Assembly: GCA_947396885.1 (NCBI GenBank) | Contig: OX377201.1 | Coordinates: 70,282,983 to 70,346,982, forward strand | Direction: 5' to 3' | Source: Heligmosomoides polygyrus polygyrus | Taxonomy: Eukaryota; Nematoda; Chromadorea; Rhabditida; Heligmosomidae | Length of the DNA: 64,000 bases | Shown: piece by piece, positions 22,677 through 34,995 of the stretch | Layout of the letters: the number at the start of each line of letters is the position of its first letter | How positions within the stretch are numbered: position 1 is the first letter of the stretch | Translations under genes and position numbers: made by a program | The notes under the pieces: model-generated | Seen by the model: only the letters and a program-made list of their open reading frames with translations | What the model was told of the DNA's origin: nothing | Databases searched by the model: none

Positions 22677-22780
22677 CGTGTGGTCAAACAGCGCCGGTGG
22701 TGTAAGACGAACATCGCTGCCCGGAAAGCAGAAGACTCGGGTTCGAGTCCCGCCTGGCGCAAGAGTTTTGATCGAAACAA
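22677..22780 (+). repeat. tRNA-like SINE (second family)
   Basis: The core folds like a tRNA: GCGCC at one end pairs with GGCGC at the other, there is a 4-bp CTGC/GCAG stem with a 7-base loop CCGGAAA, and the B box reads GGTTCGAGTCCCGCC. The loop has C where tRNAs have U33, and flanking bases (GTCAAACAGC before, GAGTTTTGATCG after) recur at 41608-41712, so this is a dispersed tRNA-derived repeat rather than a working tRNA gene. Confidence 0.6.
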
Positions 22781-22816
22781 AACATCCTGTGTCAACGGCG
22801 ACTATTGGGCTGGGAG

Positions 22817-24239
22817 CAGGGCTGTGCGTTTACCGGTTAACGATTTACCAGTTTAACGGATTTACCGGCGTTTTCGCGATAAATTCTTTTAACGAAAAAT
22901 TTCGGTAAATTCCCAAATTTACCGGAAAATTTAACGACTTTTTTCATACAAAATCATGATCCTATGTATCGAATGGAGAAGGAAACACACTACCGATCCC
23001 AGTTTAGAAGTGATTGCTTCTATCTTCTCTGATAACTTGCTATTAGCGTTCGTGGTCCTCAACCTCATTAAAACAACCATGCCCATATCAGGAGGCGAAG
23101 ATGGTGCGCTCCAGTGCGAAAGCGCGCTCCAGTGGAATAGTACCTCATGCTGACATTCCCCACACGACATGAGACAATCTGGACTAGAGATATTGAACCT
23201 CTCAGAAGAGGCGATCGCCAGAGGAATAACGAGAAGATACGCTCATGTCTTGTTCCCGTAATTTAGTCCAAGATGTAAGGCATCGGAATGTACTCCGCTA
23301 GTCTACTTGATCTAGTGGACTTTTAGGCCTCGTGCAAACTTCCCGTCGCCGCGATGGAATCCCGGAGACAAATTTTGCCGAGCCACGCGAAAGAATTTGA
23401 ATTTCTCTGGGCTCGTCGCATCGCCCATCGCTCTGCAAGGAAGCGCGACGGCGATCCGTCTAGGACCAACACTAAACACCACGCGCGGCGCGAAAACGTA
23501 TGCCATGCCCCGATGGGCGCGGGAAGCCATCGCGCATGCCGATCGCCACTGTTGCGGCGGCCGCGGCGAAGTTTCCTTTGGCTATTCAACCGCGTGCGGC
23601 GGAATGGCCATGAACTGAGCGCCGCGATGGCATCGCGGCGATGGAAGTATGCCCCCGCCCTTAAGCTGCTTTTCCATATACGAAGCGAAAGAAATTCGCT
23701 ATCATGTCACATTTCGTTCTTTTTTCTGAAGTGCCTGGCTTTGCTACAAAACACAGCTTAATAGTTCGAAAAAGTAGTAGTGCAAGGTGTAAATAATTTC
23801 TTCATCGAATGAAACGATAATAAATGTGATAATTTCAAAAAGCAGTTAAATTGTTAATCCAAAAAGAAATATAGCAATATTCGATTGAATGTCGGATGTT
23901 CCAGAAATGTTTTTGAGTTTAATTAAGCTGTTTTAGGGTTCTGATTAAGCTTCTATCTTTTTGAAGCACTCACAATTTAGATCATTACACTTGTGCATTG
24001 CTAGGCTTCCGCTTGCTTTGTTTTCTTTAGGATCATGTATGCATGATAAAATGAAGATGCTATGGTTTTTCTGAACGGGATGATGTTTCGGTGAAAAGCT
24101 TTGCTTTTTTTACATTACCGGCACTTAAAACCAGCTGTTTTTAAGGGAATATTTAATAAAAAATGACGGATTTACCGAATTTCTGCGTTTAAAAGTTGCG
24201 GTAAAACATTTACCGGCGGCAAGTCAGCGCACAACCCTC
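22817..24239. mobile_element. hAT-like non-autonomous element with 8-bp target-site duplication
   Basis: The ends are CAGGGCTGTGCG and, inverted, GAGGGTTGTGCG. They are flanked by GCTGGGAG at 22809-22816 and 24240-24247, a perfect 8-bp duplication. Beyond the termini both ends carry repeats of TTTACCGG/CGGTAAA type. The 1.42 kb interior shows no transposase. A GC-rich MITE is nested at 23326-23660. Confidence 0.75.
23326..23660. mobile_element. Harbinger-like MITE nested in the hAT-like element
   Basis: The 335-bp unit is much more GC-rich than the element around it. Its ends contain ACTTCC(C)GTCGCCGCGATGG and the inverse of ACTTCCATCGCCGCGATG, and it is flanked by TTA on both sides (23323-23325, 23661-23663). 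The TTA duplication and end layout fit PIF/Harbinger MITEs. Its 135-codon open frame is a by-product of GC content. Confidence 0.6.
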
Positions 24240-24247
24240 GCTGGGAG

Positions 24248-25600
24248 CGAAGCCAGGCAATTCCTCAGGGGCAGAGCCACTGCGATTATTGCGTCACGGG
24301 AGCCTTCGCAAGTGGCCAGAGAAGTGCGGAGAGCAGCTCAATCCGAACGAAACAAGGAAAACGGATGCATTAGAGACAAGTTGACATTCCGAGTTAGAGT
24401 CGCCCCATTATCTAGGTCAACGTCTCTTCATCTTGATTCCACTCCGGGATTTGGAGAAGAACAAAAGCGAAATTCAGGCAAAACCCTCCAAACCGAGATT
24501 GGAGCTTGTTGTCTGATGTGTGTGAGTCTCAACACCGACGGTAGTAACCCTTAGCGTGGTCTGGGAAAATAGCCAGTCCTCAAACAGCAGCAATCAATGA
24601 GAGGGGAGCAAAAACAGGGCTGAGGACACTCGTTTTCAACACATGCGCTTGGAGAAATCAACGGCTGGAATGAGGAGAAAACAATTAGCAGCGAATCGCC
24701 GGCCGAGCCCTCAGCAAAGGAGCCACTCTATCAACTGGTTCAAGACCCGGCAGGGGAAAGCCGCCGGATTCCTCTTCGGATGGGTTTCTAAATGAGGTGG
24801 AGCGAATTAAGCTCGCAATCATAAAAAAGGGGAGACTTTAGGGAGACGTCGCGCTTCGTGGAAGGCGAACATATGAGGAGCAACTGGTTTCTGTCGCGCC
24901 AGCTCATGCCCACCCACAGAAGCAGGAGATACGTTAAGCAAGTCGCTAGCTACTTGAAGTAAACGCATGAATAAATGAGGGGTCTACAGCTCTAAAGCAA
25001 CCCTCGAACTACACAACGCTTCCTCGCAGAACTGATTGAACTTCGAACCGCTGCATAAAGTAGCAGTAGTTAACCACGCTGTGGCAACCCTTTCGGTTTG
25101 ACTACCTCACGACCATGCAATCCGACAGCACTCTTGTCCAGAAGTTACTCAAGAATATCACCATTCCAAAATTTTGCTGGAAACGTTTGCATATATGTAT
25201 GTATGTATCAGAGGTGAAGTCCTTTAGGCAATTAAGTCCCTAGAAAGTGCACGTAATATTATAAAAGCAGTGGTAGAAAAACAAAAAGCAGAAGAAATGG
25301 AAAAGGTTCGTTAGCCACTTATTTGAAACGAAATAAAGGCGTTGCAGAATAAACAGAAGAAAAATGGAAGAAGTCTGTTTGTCACCTTCTCCATACAACC
25401 TTTCCAGATTGCTCTTCCTATTTCTGTTTGGTGAGTAGGCACAGCACATGCGGAGCGCTAGTTGAGCAGCGAGCAAATCGTTCGACGAAAAAATGAGGAA
25501 ATAAAATTAGAGACAAGAAATGTTTGAAAGGTATGGGGCAATAATCTTGCACACAAGGGCACAAAAAAAGATGTATTGTAGAAATTTATTTATTTATTGC
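24248..25600. other. No supported gene
   Basis: Anonymous DNA. It has short open frames, a TATGTATG run near 25195 and an AAG-rich stretch near 25260-25380. Confidence 0.3.
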
Positions 25601-25613
25601 ATGCACACTAAGT

Positions 25614-25911
25614 GGGCGCGTGTAGCGCAGTCGGAGGAGGCGCGACTGTCGCGTGCACCCGATACCAGGTTCCTGGTTCGGATTTCCCGCCTAGGCCAAC
25701 CAAGCCTTCCATCCCTCCGGGGTCGGTGAATTGGTACCAGACTTGTCTGGGAAGGATAGAGCGCTGACTTGTTCATCGGCTGGCCACCGCAAGTCATTGT
25801 ATGGCCAAATACGCATTCATGTCGCCTCCACGACATCCCGTAGAAGTAGAATGCGCTGGCGCATCCCAGAAGGGATTGAGTAACGCCGTCCTTTATCCTT
25901 ATCCTTATCCT
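25614..25911 (+). mobile_element. tRNA-derived SINE, best-preserved copy
   Basis: A full-length 298-bp copy. The tRNA-like head (GTAGCGCAGTCGGAGG; B box GGTTCGGATTTCCCGCC) is followed by a conserved body and a tail of three TCCTTA units. It is flanked by an exact 13-bp target-site duplication, ATGCACACTAAGT, at 25601-25613 and 25912-25924. The sharp duplication and little-changed body suggest a fairly recent insertion. Confidence 0.85.
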
Positions 25912-26096
25912 ATGCACACTAAGTACATGGAAAAATAATCTGCAAAACTTCCTATAAACAAAGTAAATCCGTGTGAAAAGTGTTAGTACCACAGTTTTAA
26001 AACAAAAACATGCGAGGAAAGTGAAGCACAACAGTTAAAAAAAAGCAGTGAACCTTGATTAGTTGGCTAAAACAAACACAACAAAAACTGAGACTA

Positions 26097-26833
26097 CTAA
26101 GGAACCAAATATCGTTCTATCACGTTTTCGAAAGCACGAGTACCGCTCGGAAGCTTTTCAGTTCTACTTAGCCGGAAATAATCGGTTCCAGCTCTGCTTG
26201 TAAAGAATCGTTGGCGTAGATTTAGCCTGGCTCGCGGAAGTACTGTTGAAGTGGTCCCACCCCATGCTATTGATTGCCTGCGGGTACAGAATTGATCTAG
26301 TTCAAGCCCACTTACACCACTAAGAATCTTATGGAAGAAAATAAGGTCGAATTTCCTTCTTCTTAGTGCAAGGGTAGGAAGCTTGAAATTTGCATTTCGC
26401 TCAGAACTCGATGGAATGCCGTCATAGAGGATACCTAGGGCTCTAACCATGAGCTTCCGTGTGAAATTGTTCTGCACTTTTTCAAGCAAAGCTATTAGTT
26501 TGGTTTTATGCGGATTGAAAACCGGTGTGCCATACTCAAGTATTGGTCTTACGTATGTTTTATAAGCACGAATGAGCACCGTCGTGTCTTTTGTGCTGAG
26601 AACTCGAAACATTTTGTACATTAGGGCAGTAGCTCTCCTAGCAATTATCTTACAGTGAGAGTCAAAGATCTTGGGTGACAAGAAATCCTAGATTTTTTAC
26701 CTGCTCGACCTTCCCTATGCGAGACTCTATCAAATGCCTTCGCAAAATCCAGATACACGACGTCGACCGAGTGACCTTTGTCGAGATTGAAAGTCCAGTC
26801 GTTCAACGCTTGAATCATTGCAGTAGTAGACAT
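26097..26833 (-). mobile_element. CR1-like LINE fragment with internal deletion
   Basis: Reading the minus strand, it begins with the RT palm entry ALNDWTFNLDKGHSVDVVYL, then DFAKAFDRVSH (the first catalytic Asp region). It then jumps to the C-terminal part at 26681-26097 (194 codons). That part includes TTVLIRAYKTYVRPILEYG, LALRRRKFDLIFFHKI, and ends ENVIERYLVP. The middle of the RT, including the YADD box, is missing, and a frameshift sits near 26690. Order and motifs fit CR1/Jockey-clade LINEs. Confidence 0.8.
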
Positions 26834-27080
26834 TGTGATGGTAAAGGCTAAAGATCTTCGTCAGACGATGCCTTTGTGAGATGGACCACGCATTCAACCT
26901 CTATCAGATATCGTGAAGGGAAATGAATGCGCATTAAGCCTATACAAGAACTTGTAATGGTCAGTTGATGGCCAAGTCAAGACAGGGCCGGTAGTAATTG
27001 ACGGAGAAATAGAGAATTCGACTGGAGAAATGAACGAGAGAAAGAGCCTCATCGGTGCTGGGAAGGCAAACACAACACAA

Positions 27081-27265
27081 GGGATACATGTCGCGAGGAC
27101 GCACCGCAGGGGAGCGAGAACACGCTGTTGTTCCTTCCGTAACCGCGGCAGCCAATCAAGTACCTGTCCAGCCGTACAGGCAGGACACACGACTGGCCGC
27201 CGCGATTACGGTAGGAGCAAAGGCGCATTCCTGCACTCTTGCGGTGCGTCTTCGGAACATGTACC
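27081..27265. repeat. Imperfect 185-bp palindrome
   Basis: The two halves are inverted copies. GGGATACATGTCGCG pairs with the distal ACATGTACC region, GGACGCACCGCA with TGCGGTGCGTC, and CCGTAACCGCGGC with GCCGCGATTACGG. As a result the open frames on both strands encode similar peptides (CSFRNRGSQS against CSYRNRGGQS). It is probably a fold-back MITE; no target-site duplication was found. Confidence 0.65.
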
Positions 27266-28800
27266 ACAAAAGGATCACTTTGATTCTAGGTGCTCCCTAC
27301 TTTATCGCAGGATAAATGCGCAGTGTTTTCCTAAGAGAGGATACGACCGGCAAATGAGTTAGGTAAGCTTCCAGAACGCGTCGCCAGTCCCATAAGTTTG
27401 GAAGTTGGGCAGTTGCCTAGCAAAGATTCCAGCGGGAAGAGCTGAGGTCGCACGAGCTTTCAGACGCAGCGAACAGTGCCACGAAGAGGAGAGAGATGGC
27501 GTTCTCTCCTACCGAAAGAAAGGCCGGAGTCATGGCTAGGGAAATTCCCGATCAAACGAATCAGTGTGACGTCGAATACATACGCATAGTAGCCGTGTCA
27601 CAAACTGCAACCTAACCGGAGCTTTTGTAGCCGTTGAGACAAGTTGAATGACTGAAGTCTATGGAACACTGGCGTATATATTTATGTCGTTCATTTTTTA
27701 TATTTTTATTTTGTTCATGTTTTCAATAAAGGTATGGCTTGAAATATTAAGTTCGGGTCAGGACGTGGCATGTATGTGTGCAATTAAGAAACTATGACGA
27801 TTAGCAGAACGGTAAAGAAAAGTACAGACCAGAAAAAGAGACAGTCAGTCCACTGTTGGGCCAAGTGCTGAGGAATGAGCCAAATTCTAAATATCGTCTC
27901 TAAAAGCAGCTTGTGAACAGTCCAGCGAAATGCTCTAAATTTCTGCAAATCCTAGCGAGCATTGCGGCTACCAGGGCAGAAAAAACAGGCACTCAACTTC
28001 CCCACAAGGAAGGGGTTCATGCTTCGGTTATAACAGTGTCTTGGTTTCAATATGCGTTGGGAATGGCCCTGACGGAAATCGTTGCTGTGTGGTCCAACTG
28101 ACACGCATCCGAAACAACAGAAGCAGATAGATGTACCGGTGTCTTCCCCTATACGCAGGTCAGATCTTTCGACGCCTTACTTTTGTGTAAACTTACTAGG
28201 TTAGTGCGCCACAATGAAGAAGGCGAAGGAAAAAAAAGCAACGGATTTCGCGGTCACTACACAAGATGATTTGGTGAAGCCATTGACTGTACAGGGCGAA
28301 AGCGATATTACGAGCGGCGTAGGTATTATAGAATGCACGGCGCACTATGAGAAGCATAAAATAGGAGAAAAACATCCGGCAACAAGTTTAGTCGCAAGAA
28401 AATAGTTCAGGAACGCTGCTACCAAGCGAGATGCCGGTCAGTATTTAACGGAATGCTGCAGATTAAGAAGGGAGAGGCATAGTCCTGTTCGGCATTGCGA
28501 GCTGGATCCAGATTTCTGCACTTACGGAATCTTTCACTGCAACTCGAATAGGGCGGCAAGGGAAGGGGTCGCACAGTCTCAACAGGAAAGGAAAAGTACA
28601 TGTGCATCTGGAGGCATGACGACTGACACAACGAGTAACTGCTTCAACCACTTTAAAAGCGATCCCTCCACAATCGACAGAGACGTATGCACAGCAGTTC
28701 AGCTGTACAACACTCCCACCCACGCACTGGACTGTATAAAAAGTTGGGCCTCAAACACACGAAAAGCGAAAATAAAATGCTAAAAGCTGCAGAACCTGAA
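27266..28800. other. No supported gene
   Basis: Anonymous DNA with short open frames only; the longest (28214-28405, plus) starts at a reasonable ATG but shows no domain. Confidence 0.3.
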
Positions 28801-28970
28801 TAACATGATGCAACCCTCCAGCCAGAATTTCGAAACTGCGGTGCTTGGAGGCGGAGCGCCTCTGGCCGTCGGACGTCGCCTAGTGCAAGAACCTGGTGCA
28901 CCAACCGACGCCATGACCGAGGCACCTAAGTCAGCGCCTGCAAACAGCAGCGGGAGCCCTGAAGTCGTTT

Positions 28971-29315
28971 GTGACTTGCAGAAGAGAGTGCGGAAGACGC
29001 ACGGAGGGCGAAAGGGTGTCCTCTTCGTCGCTCGGATTCAGAAGGTACCCGGATGCAGGAGTCCGTGGTGAGTTCGGCGACACCCAGGTGCTGCCGGCAG
29101 TGAGTCACGACCACCGCTACGACGGCCGGCGACCCGCCCAGCCATCCATCCACTCCCCTCTACCACCCGCGGAATCGATTCCAGGCGGGAGGACACCGAC
29201 CGCCGGTGCGACGACGACGGAGGCGGCGGCCACCGCAGTGTGCAAATATACGTGGTGGTCGTCTACCGAGCACGCGAGCAACCCGTTCAGTTCCTGGAAA
29301 CGCTGCCCCTCATAG
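28971..29315 (+). CDS. Candidate terminal exon, unknown protein
   Basis: The GC-rich frame runs 114 codons to TAG. A good acceptor (TTGTGACTTGCAG, ending at 28980) lies inside the frame, so the exon may start at 28981. The reading is Pro/Thr/Ala-rich near the end (HSPLPPAESIPGG, TEAAATAVCKYTWWSSTEHA). An opposing minus-strand frame also has a good acceptor (CTTGCTGGCAG near 29325) and reads LQHYEGQRFQELNG, so the strand is not certain. No family is recognised. Confidence 0.28.
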   Translation: MTCRRECGRRTEGERVSSSSLGFRRYPDAGVRGEFGDTQVLPAVSHDHRYDGRRPAQPSIHSPLPPAESIPGGRTPTAGATTTEAAATAVCKYTWWSSTEHASNPFSSWKRCPS

Positions 29316-29853
29316 TGTTGCAATTCTGCCAGCAAGAAGCATGAAAAGGGTTGTCAGCGGTACCAGTGAGAGCCGCACATTCTCGACGCGCCCGTTTTTC
29401 GCAGCACAAAGGCGCTTTGGAGAATAGAAATATTTGCGAAGTCCCTCCAAAAGCGCTGGTTTCCCAGTTTTCTTGTTGGTATTCCTGTTGTTTATTGGAA
29501 TAAGAATGGCAATAATTTTAAGTGCGAGAAGACTCAATTAATGAAGGTCGTCTACTGTGAGCGGGAAGGGACTCGTGGAGGTTGCTGCATGTGCCTCGGA
29601 CGATTTGGGAACACGGAGAACGGAGAACAAGAGGAACGGAATGGGAGAGGAGGAGATGCGTGGGACGCTTTCGGAGCACTCACTGAAGCCACAGACCACC
29701 TGACGAAGCCGGACCCCCGAGTAAGCCTATTCCACCCTAGACTCTGCTCCGCTGTATGGACGTGAGCCGACACTGCCGCTGTGTCAAAACGCTGACAATC
29801 AACACAAGCGCTGAACGCCTTTTGAATCTAAAACGGCCTCACAACATCCCGAT

Positions 29854-31299
29854 AGGGATGTGCGGAAGTTTTTCTGGAAAAAGCGGAAGACGAAAGACGG
29901 AACGGATATGCTCAAAAATGGCCGGAAACCGGAATACGAAACGCAGAAACGGAAATGACACATATTCGCCGTTTTTTCAAACGCGCATCTGAAACGGGGT
30001 CAGAAGCGGCTTCTATTGCACATTTTCTTACTCGGAATTTTACAAGCAGCAGAATCTTCCACAGATTAATGCTCATCCTCATCATAACATAACATAACGA
30101 AGAACGAATTCATAATATTGCTATGGTAACTTTTAGCCATGGCTGAGCAATAAACGAAAACAAATTCAGGGGCTTTTTTCACTATTTCTCACTATTTCAG
30201 CATGCAGTCCTTCTATATCAAGTCCCTGTGACGGGTTTTTCGCTGACCTTTTTGATGCCGATATTTTTGAACCGTACACATAAGCGACTTGAACACTTGA
30301 GGCTACTTACAGACCCGCATTTAAAAAACTGACTCGGGTGAAGTCTAAGACCGGAGTATCTACCTGAATCAATTTCCTACAAGGAAAGAGATTCCTCTCA
30401 ACACTTTTAGAAACCAGTTGCATCATTGATGACGTGGTGAGATATCTGCATATTCAACATTAGCAGTCACATTGTAATCACCAAAACTAGTACTCAGGGT
30501 TGATTCTGGAACTAACTAACTAACTGGTTGACTGATTAGCCATGGTGGATTCACATTTCCACAGGAATATTCAGTCTGTGCCAACCTAGAAACCCTACGC
30601 CCAAGGTTACACAGCTGGACAGTTCCAAGATGGCTCTCGAAGCAATATTCTTGTAACAGAATTCAAAGTTAATCAGAATAACCAAAATAACAGCCCATGG
30701 TAGATATTCGTGATGTTTCATTAAAAAATGAATCGCATAACTCCATATGGATGAATATCACTCCTAACGAAATCAAAAATTGAAATGTGCACCTTTTGTC
30801 AGGAACACTGATGTAATCTTGGAGCACAAACCGCATGCCACAGCCTTCACTGAACTCTTTGTTTCATGACGCTGCGCTATATGCTTAGAAAACTTTGGAG
30901 CTATTTGCAACTAATGGATTAGGAATTTTATGATCATTCAAATGTTGAGTGCATTTTCGTAGCATACTATGCATACATGGCCTTTGCTGACACATTAATT
31001 TTGCCCTCCATCCAGCCGTTGCAATTTTTGAGCGCTTTATATGGTAGTCTAACCATTTTCAAGAATATTAATACAAGAGTTGTCAAACAGTATTTCTCTC
31101 ACAGGAAAAAGGAGATATGAAGGAGAACTTTTTTAATTGATAAGCTGATTGTGTTCAATAGAAATCTAGTGTGGAACAGTGTCCATTTCCGTTTCCGCCT
31201 TCCGACCCAAAAACAGGCGGAACACGGAACGGAACGGAAGAGCTCAAAATGCCGGAAACCGGAATTCGGAATACGGAAACGGTAATTCCGTACATCCCT
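29854..31299. mobile_element. hAT-like element, no transposase seen
   Basis: The left end begins AGGGATGTGCGGAAG; the right end, inverted, is AGGGATGTACGGAATTACCG. Both ends are packed with CGGAAC/CCGGAAAC subterminal repeats, and GCTCAAAA(A)TG.CCGGAAACCGGAAT occurs near both ends in the same orientation. The 1.2 kb interior is AT-rich and without long open frames. No clear target-site duplication was found. Confidence 0.55.
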
Positions 31300-31984
31300 G
31301 ATCAGGACAACGCTCACAGTTTCGTTACGAGAAGTAATTGCACTGAAGGTCCCGTCATGCTGAAAAGGGTGTTCACCGAGATCTAATGAGGAGTTTCCCA
31401 TCACTTTGCTCTCCTATGCCTCAATACACTGAGCAAACGCGAATTCGCAGACTTGAAAACCTACTATGTCGTCTAGTGTTTTGTGACACATAGTTGCTTG
31501 GAAGTTCTCGAAGGTGAAACAATTGTGAAGCCTAGTAACTGGGCATTCAGACCTCCTAGTGAGCGCATCACGCACTTCTCATTACAGACTGTGAAAATTC
31601 AAAGGAGGCATATGAGCTGAGTTCTCAACTATCTTGTTTCCCAGATGGTAGGGAGTTACAAAAATTATCATCTAAAGCTTTTAGTTCTTGGTATACCTGG
31701 AATATGAAGCACATTATCCGTTCCTTACATATGAAAGAAAGTAAGAAATCGCTGAAAGAACAAGACGTGATACAATACTTATGAGGCCTCTAGCTTGGTG
31801 CGCTGTGTGACGCTTCTTGATTCATCACAGTGAAACGCTGGGTCATATTAGTAATCCCATATGTTAATAATTCGTAGCAGTAACCTCAGCAGTCAGCTCA
31901 TCGCTTCCTTATTTCATGAACTTTCAATCACTTACGAAAATCTCGGATCCTCACTAACCGTAAGTTAAGCTCTATTGTTCATCT
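31300..31984. other. No supported gene
   Basis: AT-rich anonymous sequence. It may include highly diverged 5' parts of the RTE LINE that follows, but I cannot see conserved motifs. Confidence 0.25.
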
Positions 31985-33732
31985 GTCTACTCACTCCTAT
32001 TGCTGTTCAATATCGTTGTGGATGCAATTATGAAGAAGGTGTTCAGCGGATGACAAGGAGTTCAAATTGGAGATAATCACTGCAGACACTGATGCAGAGG
32101 CAAATGATATTCTTCGAGAAATCGCCGCTATTGCTCTTCCATACGGGCTAACTATAAACGATGAAAAGACAAAGGCGCTCACAACCGATGGCTCACCATG
32201 CATACTCTACAACTCCCAGATCGAACAAGTCGCGGAGTTCAAGTACCTCGGTTCTATAGTGCAGCAGAACAAAGTGTCAAGCACCGCGGAAATCCACTGC
32301 AGAATTGGCAAGGCTGCGATGGCCTTCGGCTCACTAATCTGGTGTCTATGGAGGAGATACAACGTGTCGCTCGCAACAAAAATGCGCGTATTTCGATCCA
32401 TTGTGATGCCAATATTGCTTTGGCGCGGAAACAAGGGTACTTCTGAAAGTTGATTTGCAGAAGCTAGAAGCCTTCCACATGAGATGCCTAAGACGTATAC
32501 TAAACGTCTCGGACTAAAAACGACAATATCCGCAAGTCCTGCTGGGGGGACGGAACTTTTACTCACTTTTGGCCGCGTCGGCCGCCACGCGCACGCCGCG
32601 TGCGCGATATCGCCAGCCATTAACTGGCGGTGCGCACGAGATTTACTCACACGAGTTCCGTCAGTGGGCTTCTTGCTTCATGAACCTGCGAACGAGAACT
32701 GGCTACTGCGAATTTTCGCTGTTGACTAGCAGCAAACTAACTCATATTAACAGCTGACTATTGTTGGGACTACTGTTGTGATAAGGACTTCACTATTAGT
32801 AGGAGGTTAGTGATAATAGTATATACATATGATAGCCTAGGACCATAAATAGAAACCTTATTTATAGCATTTTCACGTCAAATTTGACACTTCTCACGTC
32901 GAATTGGGAATTATTCTAAACAAGCGTGATGTTTTTGAAATCAAAGCGACCGACTTTCGGTCAAACTACAGGATCTCAAAGGAGAGCAGGATAATTGTTT
33001 GCTTAAGGAATTTTTTATAATTTTCTTTGGAATTGTTTAGTTGACATGCCTGAATGAGTGTAATAATTTTGTTAGGCATTTTTGTAGTTTGAGAAAAAAA
33101 TTTAATTTTGTTCTAAAGCGCAATAAGGTAGCAATCATTTAGTACATTAAAAAGGGATCGCGCCATGCATCTGTTTGACTCGTCGCGTTTTTTATTTGAC
33201 CAAAAGTATGAGTGACACTTACAAGAAGCTTCAAGATGAAGATATGGTACCCTTTGAAATTATTTTGGTTGGGTAGTACAGGTGTGAAATTGCATGCAAG
33301 AAAAAAAATCTTCCATCAATCAACCAAATATCGCGACGTCTTAGACGAGGGCATGGCGTAGTCTCTTTTTATGGAACAAAAATGGTCGCCTTTCTGCCCT
33401 TTAGAACAAGTTTTAAACTTTTTTTTTTCAAAAAAATTAGAATTTTATAAAATTTCAAACAATGTCTTCACTTACTGAGTAGACAGTAGAAGAAGTAGAA
33501 GAAGTAGTAGAATGACTTCTTCAATATTTAACTTACTGAGTAGGTAAATTAATTATTAAAGAAGTCATTCTGAAAATTCGAAAGGGTTCATTTTTTCAAG
33601 AGGTTCATTCCTCGAACGAAATTATTCCAACCTTTTTGCAGAGCCTCCAGTTTAACGTTGAAGAAGCTCATTTTGATTTCAAAAGTGTTAGACCTGTTTA
33701 GAAGAGTGTCCAATTTGGCGCGGATACTTGTA

Positions 33733-34995
33733 TTAGGTTGGAAAAAAAGTCTCTTCACACTTCGAAATTTTTTTTACCCTTCCCCTTGTAAACGCACTAG
33801 CCAATATTGATTGCTGATTTCGTAATCCTATCACACTTGTCTACCGTTCGCACGCAGACACAGGTTAAGACTCTTCTTGTAATTCGTTATCCATCCAATC
33901 TTCCGAACTCAATGCCAGATCTACCTCATGGCCGTTTTCAGCACGGCATTCTTCAAGAATTCATTAAAGAATCCACAGCACGTCAGGCAGCAGACCAAAT
34001 TAACCACATATATGGCTTCGGATCTACTACTCATCGCGCCTGTTATGAGTGGTTCGGAAAGTCTTTAAAGGGAAATTATTCACTGAGGGCAAAGCATGGT
34101 CAGGAAGGCCAACTGGATTGGACGACAGTGAACTACACCATCTTCTTCGTACCGATAGTTGGCAGACGACACGTCAGCTGGCAGAGAAGCTCGAAGTGTC
34201 TCATAGGATAGTGGGGATCCATCTGAAGAATCTTGGCTTTCATGGAAATTTGGAGCTTGGATTCCACATGCCCTGTCAGACACTCAGAAAGGTCGACGGC
34301 TCTCCATCGCTGCTTCTCTTCTGTCCAGATAAGGAAGAAAATCGTTTCTTCCGCGGATTGTGACAGGCGAAGAGTCCTGGGTTCTGTGTGCCAACTTCCG
34401 AGGAAAAGGCAATGGGTACAAAAGGGAGAGAGCCCTAAGTCTGATCTCAAGCCCAATGTTCACGAACGGAAGATTCTCTTGAGTGTTTGGTGGATATCAG
34501 AGGAGTGATTTATCGGCAAACTCTCAGAAGTGGAGAGACACTTACTGCTGTCACATACCGCGGCCAACTCCACAAAGTCGTCGCAACTCTCCAAGAAAAC
34601 AGGCCGGAGAAGTCGAAGGTGATGATCCTGCATGACGATGCAAAACCACGTGTTGCAAGACTCACAAGAGAAACAATAAAGGGGATGGGCTGGGAGGTAA
34701 TGCCACATCCACCGTATAGCCCTGATCTCGCCCCTACCGACTACCATCTCTTCCGTGCTCTCAAGCAAGAAATTGGAGAGAAATATTTTGGAACGGATGA
34801 AGACCTCAAAAATTGGATTTATCAATGGTTCGACTCCAGAACTGCAGTCTTTTAAGCGAGAGGAATTGGAAAATCACCCAGTCTTTGGAGAAGTGTAGTA
34901 GAACAAAATAGAGTTTATCTCAATTGATTTGACTTTGTAGTTGTGAAGTAATAAATCTTTGAAAAAAATGAAAAGACTTTTTTTTCCCAACCTAA
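33733..34995 (+). mobile_element. Mariner element, nearly full length
   Basis: The 1263-bp element begins TTAGGTTGGAAAAAAAGTCT and ends in the inverse of TTAGGTTGGGAAAAAAAAGTC. TA flanks both ends (33731-33732, 34996-34997). Size, termini and the encoded DD34D transposase all fit the mariner family. Confidence 0.9.
33912..34855 (+). pseudogene. Mariner DD34D transposase, frameshifted
   Basis: Likely start MPDLPHGRFQHGILQEF; the N-terminal helix-turn-helix region includes QAADQINHIYG and TTHRACYEWF. It then needs at least three frame changes (near 34045, 34350-34370 and 34495). Key motifs are ESWVLCA, KILLSVWW, VMILHDDAKPRVARL and YSPDLAPTDYHLF. The second and third catalytic Asp residues are 34 residues apart, as in mariners. 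The first, normally in TGDE, reads TGEE here. About 315 codons, slightly short of the usual 340-350. It cannot encode an active enzyme. Confidence 0.85.

Noticed and set aside
22677..22780. Functional tRNA gene
   Set aside because: The anticodon loop lacks U33, the A box is poor, and the flanks are shared with other dispersed copies, so it is treated as a tRNA-derived repeat.
23354..23761. 135-codon open frame
   Set aside because: It lies across the GC-rich Harbinger-like MITE and into the AT-rich flank; composition, not selection, explains it.
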